Source: Cercis canadensis (taxonomy: Eukaryota; Streptophyta; Magnoliopsida; Fabales; Fabaceae). Taken from it: 64,000 nt of DNA. This document shows, piece after piece, positions 47,501-59,194 of the stretch (position 1 is the stretch's first letter; each line of letters opens with the position of its first letter). Position numbers and translations under genes: made by a program. The stretch is taken from the NCBI GenBank assembly GCA_003255065.1, contig QAOA01001288.1, forward strand, positions 441,238 to 505,237, read 5' to 3'. The notes beneath the pieces were generated by a model. It was not told the origin of the DNA and searched no databases. It worked only from the letters and a program-made list of their open reading frames with translations.

Positions 47501-50500
47501 TAGAGTAATTATAAATGCTACGTTTGATTTTAACAAGCTTTTAGAGTTTATATGTCCATATACATGATGATGAATACATAAGCCTTAACTCACCTCTTGC
47601 AGTCCCATGGTTCAAAGCATTACCCAGAGAAAGAATGGTCTGCATGATCCTTTTCAATTTGACTGAATTCCTGATCTGATACACATAATAATGGAAGCTC
47701 ATGGAATGAAATGCTTATAGAAAGAGCTTGAGTTAAGAACGAGAGAGTATTGAACCCAAAAAATGAAAAGAAATATGACTTGCCTCTTCAGAAGCAGAAT
47801 TTACAATATTTAAGTCCCTTCTAAGCTCAGAAACCTACATAAATATTTCATAGCAAAGTTTACCAGAACAGCTCAATTTCTTATGGCAAGAACAACAGAA
47901 TCATTTAATAAGCAAAAAGATTGCATGGTTGACCTCTGACCTGGGAGAAGAATTGTATTTTAAAAGAGAAAACTCTTAGCTTGCATTCTACTCTCGGCAC
48001 TTTCATCAATTCTAAGAAGAACTGTCACAAAGTGCAAAAGCAAATAAGAATATAATGGAACCAAAAACAATCTAGGGAACCAACCATAAAGGCATGAACA
48101 GTAGGCTTACAACATGAAATGAATTGAATATTTTAGCCATTATGATTAACCAAGAATAAGTATTTGATTGTAGCATTAATTCTAGTCATCTTACCCTAAG
48201 ATAGTTCCAAAAAACATAAAAGGAGCAAAGAAAAACATTAGAATTTCACTTACCTGTTCACACTTTCCCAAATTGTCCTTATCTCCATTATAGCCCTGCA
48301 CATAAAGCATGACTATAGCTAAAATAAGCATAGAATACTGCAAAGATATTGATGTTCTCCCTGTGGCACAAAGTTCTGATTGAAGGAGAAAAAATAAGGT
48401 TTTGTACCTTAAGCAGTTCCATCTCTTCTTTGGTTGGACAGAACTTTATGAGGTTCTCAACCTGATCAACATCTAATGCAGAATCATCCAACGCAAGCAG
48501 AGAGCTCTGAAAGAGAATGGTGTAAAGCATGTGAACAAAGCAATCAAATATTCTAAGGGGCCAAACTTGTTCAGTAATGTAATGAGGCAATCTAAAATTC
48601 ATACAGTACTATTTGGAAAGTTTTAGACCACTGATTCATAATGAACTTTCTCTGGGACCTCAATTCAATTCAAAATGTTCATAGCATTGACTAGTGAATA
48701 GATACAGAATGTATATCTCACCATTACATCTGGCATGGGGATTTTGACTTTTGAAAGCATGATCTCACAATTATATGCCCGCCTGAGCTCAATCTGCAAG
48801 ATAAAATAATCTTTTACCAAGAGCTAAAATGATATAACAAGTTCCTTATAAGAATTTTTGACAGAAGAACATGAGCCTTGATGAATGGCATCACACATAA
48901 GGGCCAGGAGGCTAAACAAAACCTACATCGCTTTATGGAAAACTCCCAGCAATACAGGAGAATCACAACTAATTCAGTAGCGAAGAAATTTTTTACCAGT
49001 TCTTATAATGGAAAAAATTAGTTGACATCTGGAGTAATCGGATTGGACAGATATTAGCAAAAAGATGCCATAAATTACCAGTTGAACTTTGTCGGCTTTA
49101 GGCCCTGAGGCACGACGATTTGATTTACCTCCTTTGCTTCCATGATCAGAATTTGGAGCAACTGCAGAGAAAAGACTCTCAAGTTCTGACATGTCAAACT
49201 CTGGAGCCCTAAGAATCAATAACCAGAGATTCATATAAGCTCAGAATCATTCTCTTAGAACCAAAGCCAGAAAAGGCTTAAGTAACAAAAAACTCATACT
49301 TAGAAGCATCATCAAGTTTCTGTGTTTCAGCCCATAAGCTGCCTTGCATGGCCCTTGTTAACTTTAACCAATGGTAAGGTTTCAAGTTGCTCCTTTTAGT
49401 CTGAGTCTGACTTTTTGTATTAGCTCGCAACAGGCCACGTCCCTTTGCACCAAATGGAACACCAGAGGGTGGTCCGGGAACTGGAGGTGGTACATTTCTA
49501 TTACCAACACTGGGATGAGATTGCAGAGAGGCAGTACCAGCTTTTGACAACCCATTAGGAGACGGGGAAGGAGGAGGAGGTACAGGTGGAACAGTTGTGC
49601 AATTCTTGGACACAGAATTTCTGGATGCAGAATTAGGAGGAGGGGGTGGCGGTGGCACTGATGATGTAAGAACAGGACCAGATGTGATGCCAGAATGTCT
49701 TGGAGGTGGAGGTGGGGGAGGTGGGCCAGACATAATAGCAGAGTTGTTCATGCTCTCAGATGATGGAGGGGAAGGAGATGTTGAAAATGAAGTCTGACCA
49801 GTTGAAGTTCGAGGTAGAGGTGGAGGTGGAGGAGGGGGGGTTATAACTGAATCTTTGACAGTAGAGTATGGAGATGTTCCAGGAAATGAAGAGGTTGATG
49901 GTGGGACTGGAGGTGGCAGAGGAGGGGTTGAAAATGAGCTTGTAATGGAAGAGGAAGTAGGAGGAGGAGAAGCTGGAATTGTGGGAGGAGGGGTGGCAAA
50001 AGAGCTCTTAATAACCCCAGGAAGGGGAGGTGGTGGAGGTAGGGGAGGAGACACTAATGATTTCTGACTTCTATCGTGCATTGTATTCTCATGGTGCTGG
50101 ATAACAACAGATTGGGTCAATTTTGAAGTAGGCTGATGCAATTGAGGAGGACAAGGAGATGGAGGAGAAGCAGCAGTTGGAGGAGCAAGGGGCCTGAAAG
50201 TCTTCTCTATGGCAGCAGGAGCATCCACAGAAGATTTCAATGATAAAGATGGCAGCAATGCTGGCGGTGATGCTGGAGGAACGCATGTAGAACTTGGCCC
50301 TACAGATTTTGGCACCTTTGAGACTGAAGGAGAAACAGTAGAAGAAGGGGGAGACACCGCCACTGCATGAGTAACTTCTTCCTTGGTATCCATTACAGCA
50401 TGATCCTGCAACAAAGCTGTTATTCCAAGGACTGATGGTGCACTATGATATCTTGAGATAGGTACCGGTGAACCTTGTAAAGAATTACAATAAAGAACTG

Positions 50501-53500
50501 GAGCAGATCTAGAAGCTTGACGCACCCGTGGAGATATGATTTTAGATTGAGCAGGCAATTGAAGGACAACTTGCAACTGTTGAGGTTCAATCTTCTTTTT
50601 AATTGAATTTGCATCAATTGCAGGTTGAAATGAAGGAATGGATTGTTTCAGTTGAACTGAGGATGTGGGGCTCTTGATATCATCTTCTGACAATGCCATT
50701 GATTCTAGTGGTTCAGTCTTCTCTTTTATTGAATTTTCATCCATGGCTGGTTCAATTGAGGGAGTAGATTGCTTCCCCGGATTCATTAATGTGAGACACT
50801 TAGTATCATATTCCAACAATGCCCTTGATTCTAATGATTCAATCTTCGTTTTAGTAGAATCTGAATCTGTTAAGAGTCCAACTGAGGGAACAGAATGTTT
50901 CCCCTGACCTGTAGATGCAAGACTCTTGATGTTACTTTCAGATGATGCCTTTGATACTATAGTTTCTATCTTCTGATTAGGAGAAGTATCAACAGATGAC
51001 TGAAATGAGGAAATAGATGGTTTTCCCTGAACTTTAGATGCCAAATTCTTTATATCACTTTCTGGCAGTCTCTTTGGTTCTAATTCAAATTTTCCAGACA
51101 ATGACTCCTTTGCAAAGCTGCTTGTTGCAGCAGAAACTCCACTGTCCAACTTTTCTGGAAGGATATTTGATGCTGTTGAGAGTCCAACTGAGGGAACACA
51201 TTGTTTCCCCTGACCTATGGATGCAGGGCTCCTGATGTTATTCTCAGATGATGTCTTCGATTCTAATGGTTCTATCTTCTTTTCAAGGGAAGTTTCCACA
51301 GATGATTCAAATGAGGAAATAGATGGTTTCCCCTGAACTTTAGATGCCAAATTCTTTATATCATTTTCTGGCAGTCTCTTTGGTTCTAATTCAAATTTTC
51401 CAGACAATGACTCCTTTGGCAACCTGTTTGTTGCAGCAGAAACCGCACTGTCCAACTGTTCCTGAAGGATATTTGATGCTGTTGAGAGTCCAACCGAAGT
51501 AACAGATTGTGTCCCCAGACCTATGGGTGCAGGACTCGAGCTATTCTCAGATGATGCCTTTGATTCTAATGGTTGTATCTTTTTTTCAAAGGAAGTTTCC
51601 ACAGATGATTCAAATGAGGAAATAGATGGTTTCCCCTGAACTTTAGATGCCAAATTCTTGATATCATTTTTTGGCAGTCTCTTTGGTTCTAATTCAAATT
51701 TTCCAGACAATGACTCCTTTGGCAACCTGTTTGTTGCAGCAGAAACCGCACTGTCCAACTGTTCCTGAAGGATATTTGATGCTGTTGAGAGTCCAACCGA
51801 AGTAACAGATTGTGTCCCCAGACCTATGGGTGCAGGACTCATTAAGCTATTCTCAGATGATGCCTTCGATTCTAATGGTTGTATCTTCTTTTCAAAGGAA
51901 GTTTCCACAGACGATTCGAATGAGGAAATAGATGGTTTCCCCTGAATTGTGGGTGCCAGACTTTTGGTATCATTTTCTGGCAATCTCTTTGGTTCTAATT
52001 CAAATTTTCCAGACAATGACTCCTTTGGCAACCTGCTTGTTGCAGCAGAAACCTCACTGTCCAAATTTTCTGAAAGGATATTAGAAGCTGTTGAGAGTCC
52101 AACTGAGCGAACAGATTGTTTCCCCTGTCCTATGGATGCAGGGCTCATTTTACTATTCTCAGATGAAGCATGTGATTCAAATGGTTCTGTCTGCTTTTCA
52201 CGAGAAGTTTCCACAGATGATTCAAATGAAGAAATAGATGGTTTCCCCTGAACTGTAGATACCAGAATTGTGGTATCACTTTCTGGCAGCCTCTTTGATT
52301 CTAGTTCAAGTTTTCCAGACAATGACTCCTTTGGCAAGCAGCTTGTTGCAGCAGAAACCCCACTGTCCAAATTTTCCAAAAGGATATTAGAAGCTGTTGA
52401 GAGTCCAACTGAGGGAACAGATTGTTTTTCCTGACCTATGGATGCAGGAGTTGTGATTTTGTTCTCAGATGATTCCATTGATTCTAATTGTTCTATCTTC
52501 TTTTTAGGAGAAGTATCTACAGATGATTCAAATGAGGAAAGAGATGTTTTCCCCTGAACTGTGGATTCCAGACTCTTGATATAATTTTCTGGTAGTCTCT
52601 TTGGTTCTAATTTAAACTTTCCAGACAATGACTCCTTTAGCAAGTTGCTTGTTGCAGCCCCACTGTCCAATCTTTCCAGAAGGATATTTGATGCTGTGAT
52701 CTGCTGGAGCACATTGGCTACCTCTGTCTTTGAATCTAACCAGTCAACATTGCTGAATATTTCTTGAACCTTAGCAAATGCTTCAACAGGAAGGCCTTCT
52801 TTGTCCTCAATACGAGGCAGATCCATTGAAATAACAGAAGAAGAAGCATCCATATCTGAGAAAAGAACCTGCATCCAAAAATACAAAGAATACTCCATAA
52901 AGATCAACTAGGTTTATCACAAATCATAATCAATTACAAGAGGAGAGAAAGAGAGATAAATACCTCTACTCTAAAATTTTTTGGGAACTGGTCTTTAGCA
53001 ATATTCCATGATATGTCAATTTCGTCACGGTTCAGCATCAAAATATTTGATCTTATGAATGCTGTATTAAACATGACTCGAAACATCATTTGTTCATGTT
53101 CCAAATCATCACCCAGACTAATACATTCAAGAACAACATCGCCTTGAACATGACAATGGATGTCAATCTTCACCAGTTCACAATCTGCCTGCAACAGATA
53201 TGAAACTAAAATAATTTCCTTTTTTAAATGAAAATGAAACTTAGATTAAGAGGATACTGTGCTAGATTAAAATAATAAAGGGGAAATCAACAGATCCGTA
53301 TTTGAGCAGCCTGTGCTAGCAGAAATCAAAATATAAAGAAATGAAGAAATAAGGATACTGCTTTTTGCTTTCAACTGGGTTCACCTGTGCCAACTGATCA
53401 CAGCATGTGCTATAAAGCACAAACAAGCTATCCAGTTTACAATTGCATTTACCATGAATTTCACCAATTTCATTCGTGAAGAACATAACAACCTCACTAA

Positions 53501-55377
53501 ATTGTTTAAAGCAAATCTGAGCAAACATTCAGAGAATATTTATGTCTTAACTCAAACAAGGAAATACCATAACAAATCATCATTGCAAAAAAAAAAAAAA
53601 ATTCCCTTACTCTAATAAGAATATTTAACTAAATAAGAAACACAAGAAAAAGAAAAGAAATGACAATTTAGTTAGATTAACATATGTATGCATGCATCCA
53701 TCTGTTATCTGTCTGTCTGTCATAGTTATATATAGGTATGTATACACTACTTCAATAAAGAAATTCCATACCATCACTTGTGGTTGTGATAGTAAAATTA
53801 ATAATGGAAGAAGCACCTCCAATACAAGAAGAACCAAGTCAAAGGAAAATGGATTGTCTTGGTCCAGCATGAATCAAAATTAAGTTTGCAGTAAATATAA
53901 ACAAATAAATCAGAGTAAAAGGACTCAAGTGCCACCTGCTTGTAATGCCGAACAAGTTTGCTCCTTTTAGGAGTCGAAAAAAGAACTTTGGGTGTCCGAT
54001 CAGCAGCCATAAAAGGATCTGGTCCATATATCCTAAATATAGGACGGCAACCACCATCTCCGTCCATATTAGGGATGAATCTTATGATAACACAATCCAA
54101 TGTAAGTGCCCTATCTAAAGGAGGCCATTCTGAACCAACATTTCTTCTCGATATATACTGAAGATACCTCAATTGTGAAGGTAATGGATTTAGTGGTGAC
54201 ATAAGCTGCAAAAGTTCCCGATTTGCTTGCTTGTATATCATGTCTAAAGTTTTCTGCTCCCCTGTATACTGCTTCCTATAAATCAAGAGTGCAGCCAGCA
54301 TAAATGCTAGAACTGGCCACCCAGATCGTTCACAATGCATCAAGAGAACATTTTGTCGCCCAAGTTCAAGCCAGCTTTCACCTGATCTCAAATAGTGGTG
54401 GACCATCTCCATGGTGAGCAATGGGCAACCTTCATATTGTCGAGGATAGTCCATTACAGTCATATCATACTCACACAAAATGCTCGCAATCTGGCTTTGA
54501 TTGTCTCCCTCCCGAAAGTTAAAGACCATAAATGAAGCATCAGGAAAGTGATCACGAAGTTGTCTTATAATTCCCCCTACATACACTTTATATTTACCTT
54601 CTTCCAAAACATCCGTGGTAAAGCAGTAATCGAAGACTACACATGCACAACAAAACAATCACAACCACATAAATGCAATATAAATTTAATGATTTTAAAG
54701 AATGAACTTGTACCTAGAAATATGACATGATGCAGATGTAAGCAAACTAGCAATAAGTAAAAAATCAGAAAGCCCAAAATGTGAGAGACTATTAAAACAA
54801 TTAAGCAATTCTAGCACAAGTTTCCAGACATTAGTCTCTGAGAATTCATCAGTGGAAAATATTTCATAAGTTACTGACACTGATTGCAAAAAAGAAAAGT
54901 GTGGCTCTAGAAATTTTGAGATACAACTTGACTACTTCAACATCAACTCTAAGAACCATGTTCTGCCACAGTAGTCCGCAAACATGGAGGTCTTCCCCAA
55001 TAATTTTATCTTAGCCCCTCTTACAAGTAATGTGTGTCTCATGGAGAAATCATCCATTCAATCGTTAACAAGTTGTTGAAGAACTGGAATGTAGACTCTA
55101 ATGACAGCATATTTTACTCTGTAAATGTAGAAAACTCACATAATTCCCGTTATCCAAACTAAAACTTGCAACATTAACTACACATACCACAACCTACCAA
55201 TATAAATGCATAAAGAAGAAATTAGTTCTAAGTCAGTAGAAGCCAATCGTCTACGCTGCCCTAAGAACCGATATTGCCTGCAAATGAACCAATAGAAGAC
55301 GTACCATAAACCCTTTCAGAGATTTCTAGAAGCCCATCGGGTGGCTTCTTATAAAAGAACTTTCGAAACAAGCCCAT
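44539..55377 (-). CDS. Class II formin with PTEN-like domain and expanded repeat region, 17 exons
   Basis: Formins nucleate and bundle actin; class II members also bind microtubules and membranes. Exons, in transcript order, are 55377-55305, 54636-53936, 53188-52964, 52868-49300, 49208-49079, 48793-48722, 48506-48408, 48295-48254, 48021-47941, 47834-47784, 47675-47594, 47363-47269, 46301-46230, 46139-46023, 45215-45147, 45053-44987 and 44723-44539. They join in phase to about 1,909 residues. Domains are PTEN-like (about 1-190), C2 (about 200-335), six near-100-residue repeats (391-999), Pro-rich FH1 (about 1,170-1,460) and FH2 (about 1,490-1,880). Conserved FH2 blocks include LKPYHWLKL and GNALNHGTARG. 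The phosphatase loop reads HCERSGWP (H125-P132): Cys stays, the catalytic Arg is absent. Exon 10 uses a GC donor. The closest family I recall is AtFH13/14/18/20. A 97-base gap lies in an intron and removes no exon. Confidence 0.92.
44737..44774. repeat. Poly-A run with an n in the last formin intron
   Basis: A long A tract (a T tract in the gene's direction) is broken by an unresolved base at 44,762. It lies just upstream of the acceptor of the last formin exon, where it could act as the polypyrimidine tract. The length is unreliable in a draft assembly. Confidence 0.7.
45867..45963. other. Assembly gap, 97 N
   Basis: A run of 97 N bases lies in the formin intron between exons 14 and 15. Both neighbouring exons join in phase and the FH2 sequence is continuous with relatives, so no coding sequence seems to be lost. 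Confidence 0.97.
50871..52697 (-). repeat. Six tandem repeats of about 102 codons in the formin
   Basis: Each unit opens with TASNIL, continues through KESLSGKFELEPKRLP and QGKPSISSFESSVETS, and closes with SVGLS, spanning about 303-306 bases. Six units cover residues 391-999. At least two shorter, degenerate units (PLESMALSEDDIKS type) follow. Units 4 and 5 are almost the same, including TASNILQEQLDSAVSAATNRLPK, which points to recent expansion. The reading frame is kept throughout. The composition is Ser/Glu/Lys/Leu-rich and probably disordered. Function is unknown. Confidence 0.9.
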
Positions 55378-56327
55378 TGTGTTAAAGATCCGAGAGAGTC
55401 ACCCTCGAGAACACCTATAACTGCCTCAATTGAAGCAACATTGCATCGGAGCTCAAACTCGAAGCACCAGATATACCCAGATCACAGAAATGCCCACCAA
55501 ATAGAAATTGATAGCCATCATGATGGTATTGAAAGGGAGTGTATATCCAGGAACCAGAGGTATGGATTTTGCTGGGTCTTTAAGAAACACTTTCTGGGCA
55601 TTGTCCTTGTCTTCACATGCACTTTATCTGTTTGATGAAAAGAGAAAGGGAAACTTACCTTTCAATCAAGAAATATAAGAGTAATAGGGAACAGTTGGGA
55701 GTCTGAAGTTTAGAGAGAGAAAGTGGTTGGGATATTCCAACGTTATATTATTCGAGGGAAGAAGAGTAAGATATGGTGGTCGTTAGAAGGGCAATGGGAG
55801 ATCGAAGGATCTGAGGTTTGTCTCTCTCTAACTCAGTCTTGTCGCTCTTTTTTCTCTGTGTCCGTATGTGTCTTATGGGAAAAAAAAAAAAAAAAGATTG
55901 AGACGATCATGATGTGTCCTAATATGTAACCTGTTCTTTTCATTCTCTCTCACTCATTTCTTTGACAAAAGTACTTAGTTGCGGGTCACGTCACGTGTGT
56001 GTTGCCATGAAGAAACAAGAAAGACATGCCATAAGTAATAAATAAACATGGTTTAATTTATCAAATCAAACAGGAATTATGGTCAATTATCGTGACATGT
56101 GCAACTTAATTTATCCCACTTTCCCTCTTATTCCTTTTTCCTGATTTGTTTGTTTCGCACTCTATATTTCTTTTTCTTTTTTTCAAATAATATTCTATAT
56201 TTATAATTACCTTTTACTAATGACTTTTTTTATTCTATCAGTAAATTATTTTTATAAGAAAAAAGAGTATTTGTTTAAAACATAAAGCAATTGCAATTTC
56301 ATTTCAAAATATTATTTAGTGTTATAT

Positions 56328-56328
56328 A

Positions 56329-56362
<34 letters not shown>
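56328..56362. repeat. (ATT)n microsatellite
   Basis: About eleven ATT units in a row lie in AT-rich intergenic DNA. The run is probably polymorphic. Confidence 0.85.
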
Positions 56363-56367
<5 letters not shown>

Positions 56368-57287
56368 TATTAGTTTTTTAACATTATAACTATATATTTA
56401 AATAAAATAATTATATATATCAACATAATAATCATATAATATTTAAGAATATTTTTGACATTTTCATACGATAAAAAAAAATCATTTCTTTTGATTTTTA
56501 GAATCAAACAATAATTTTCTCGTTATTATATACTTCAAATCATTAGCACCTAAACTAATTAGAGAGATTTGTAACTAACCAAAATACACATAAATTTTTA
56601 TTTCTTTTAGATGAAAAATCAACAAAATTAGCAATACAATATTTAGTATTGTCATATCGGGCTGGGCAAAAAAGCTCATTTTTCAATTGGGCCTATTTTT
56701 AAGATTTAACTGTCTTCTATAAGATCCTATATATAAATGAGGTGAGCTCAATTTTTATTATTTATTATTTTTAAATTTAACAATTAGAAAAAATAATTTA
56801 AAATATCAACAAAAATTAAAAATCAAGCCACATCCAGTTACTAAATGTGTCTTCAGCCTAATTTTAAATGAGTGGGGTCATAATGTTAATAATATAAAGG
56901 TAAAAAGATGTAAGAAGAAACGAGGCAACAAATATGGGTAGGTATAACATTACAATTATTCTCAGCAACTCAGTTTAGATTAATCATGTTTGGCAGCAAA
57001 CAATAAATGAAAGTCACGAGAATATTAATTAAGGAACCAAAACTAGTAAATTATGGCGCACCTACACAGGCAATGACATAAAAGTCAAAAGATAAATTAA
57101 TGGGTTGGTCCACCAAATCACACTTTACCCGTGTTGAATTTAATGTTTCCAACAGCTTGTTTAGCTTCATGATTTAGCACTGATAAACAAAATAACTTTT
57201 CATCTTTCGAGGTTAGAAAAATACTTGACAAGACTAATCTTCTAATTAACTTAAAACTTTTTAGGGTGAAACTATTTACCTTTTTTA

Positions 57288-57400
57288 GATGTGACATAAG
57301 TTATATTTGAATATATTATTTTATACTTAATTTTTTAATATAATATAAATATTGATTATATATAATTAAAAATAACAAAAAATGTAACTTATGTTACATA
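57288..57400. mobile_element. Short foldback element
   Basis: 'atgtgacataagttatattt' at the left is mirrored by 'aaaaatgtaacttatgttac' at the right, with only about 70 bases between them. This is the form of a very short MITE or a solo hairpin. There is no coding content and the family is unknown. Confidence 0.45.
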
Positions 57401-59194
57401 TAATGATATAAGAGTGCAACGTAGCACTCCAACTTTTTATCAAAAGAGTGAGCAAGCACATCTTAAGAATTAATGGAAGCAAACTGCTTGCGTGCATACC
57501 AAAAAGATAGAGTAAGTGCAAAAATCAAATTAAGAGAGAGAGAGAGAGAAAAAAAAGTAATCTTAGAGCTATTATAATCAAGTTGACATTAAAAAAAAAA
57601 AAGCACAAATTTAAAGCCAGCCATAATTTCTGGAAACATTATTAAATTTTAATTTTTGATGCATCGGAAAAAAATTAAATCATTTGTATTTGCTAAAAGG
57701 CTCTTAGATTCAATTAAATTGAGCTGTGTAAACCAATATTTATTTGGAGAAATTAAAATTTTGAAATCATTAATTATATATTTAGCATTCAATAGTTATT
57801 TATTTTCAAATCTTATATCACTACGGATGATGGTTATGAGAAATCATGAAAATTAAAAGATTATGCGTGTTTAAAATCATGGATATTTAGGTCCTTTAAA
57901 TAAATTAAAGAAACATAAAAACAGTGAAAATATATTTATAGTTTGATGGTAAATGATTTTTCCAAAGATCCTTGCTAAAATAAATTTTTATTTACTTACC
58001 AAAAAAAGTAAAAAATATATATTTTTTTATTTTGATTACATGGAGCCATCTCAATTCGGGTGTAATCTCCAGCATTCCATTATTTGGAACAGTAATTAAC
58101 ATATATCAATTTGTGTACTTTTTTATCCTTATTTTTAAATTTTGAAACTATCAATGAAAATCAATTGTTCTTATTAAACACTTGGTTTAAAATGCAATTT
58201 TATATATCTAATATCATCAATCCCTATGGATAGTATGTTGCATATTCTGCATGCATGTTTCCCTGTTTTGTGTTTATGATTTTTCATAAAGAAGCAATTT
58301 TTTTCCGAACAAGCCCTATATGTAATTTGAAATACGCTATTTGATTGTATATAATTAAAATATCTTGAACCAATAAATCAGGAAAATGAATGCATTTCAA
58401 AATTCAAATTTATGAATTAATTTGAAACACCTTCTACAGTATAGTACCATTTTTTTTTTGTCCTTTTACAATCTTATATTACTTTGGGTCATGTATAACA
58501 GTATAAACATGTATCATAAAATAAGTAGATTAAAAAAAATGTATTATAAACGACTCTTTATGATGACNATGACACTGCTATGTTTTTTTTTTACTTTTAA
58601 TTACAAATTTGAATTCGATGACACTGCTATGTTTATACTTTATAGTGGTTAAATCTAATTTTAATTTATATTCTTAAATTAGATTTATTAACTAGACAAA
58701 CCAAAAACTTCCAAAATATGTATATAGTTGATCTGTCGCTGTTTGCTATCAGACAACATCCACGTGTTGTTTATTTCAATCCATATTCTTATCGATATTT
58801 GAATGCAAATTTAAATGACTTTAAACAATACAATGACTCATTTCAAGGAAATATTCACATAAAATTAAAATAGTTAAAATAATTTTATTATTTTAAATAT
58901 CTTATTATATAAGCTATTATTATACGTGATTTGCATAATTTAAACAGCTCATAGTTGAGTCAAGAAGATTAACGCGAAAATATTATTTTTGAAATAGATT
59001 TACTAAACATATAAAAAAACAAATTTAAAATTTAACGTCATCAAATAAGAATTTTCATAATCTAAAAATCGCTCACCCACTTCCCAAGTTTCCCTCCAAT
59101 TTTCCCTGTGCAGTCTGCAGTTTGAACCTCTCCTCCCTGTCTCTCCCTCCTCACCGAATTTAATTCTCACTCTGTGCTTTCTTAGTCAAACCAT

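Larger units (their letters stand above)
55378..59194. other. Divergent spacer between formin and POLAR-like genes
   Basis: The left part contains the formin leader and promoter, with CT/GA-rich leader-like DNA near 55,700-55,880. The centre is AT-rich with an (ATT)n microsatellite, a GA run at about 57,535-57,550, a small foldback element and a single n at 58,568 flanked by the repeated 'atgacactgctatg'. The right end, from about 59,090, is a CT-rich leader of the POLAR-like gene. No further gene is visible. Confidence 0.55.

Noticed and set aside
49597-50067. Gly-rich frames on the + strand
   Set aside because: They are the antisense of the Pro-rich FH1 region of the formin.
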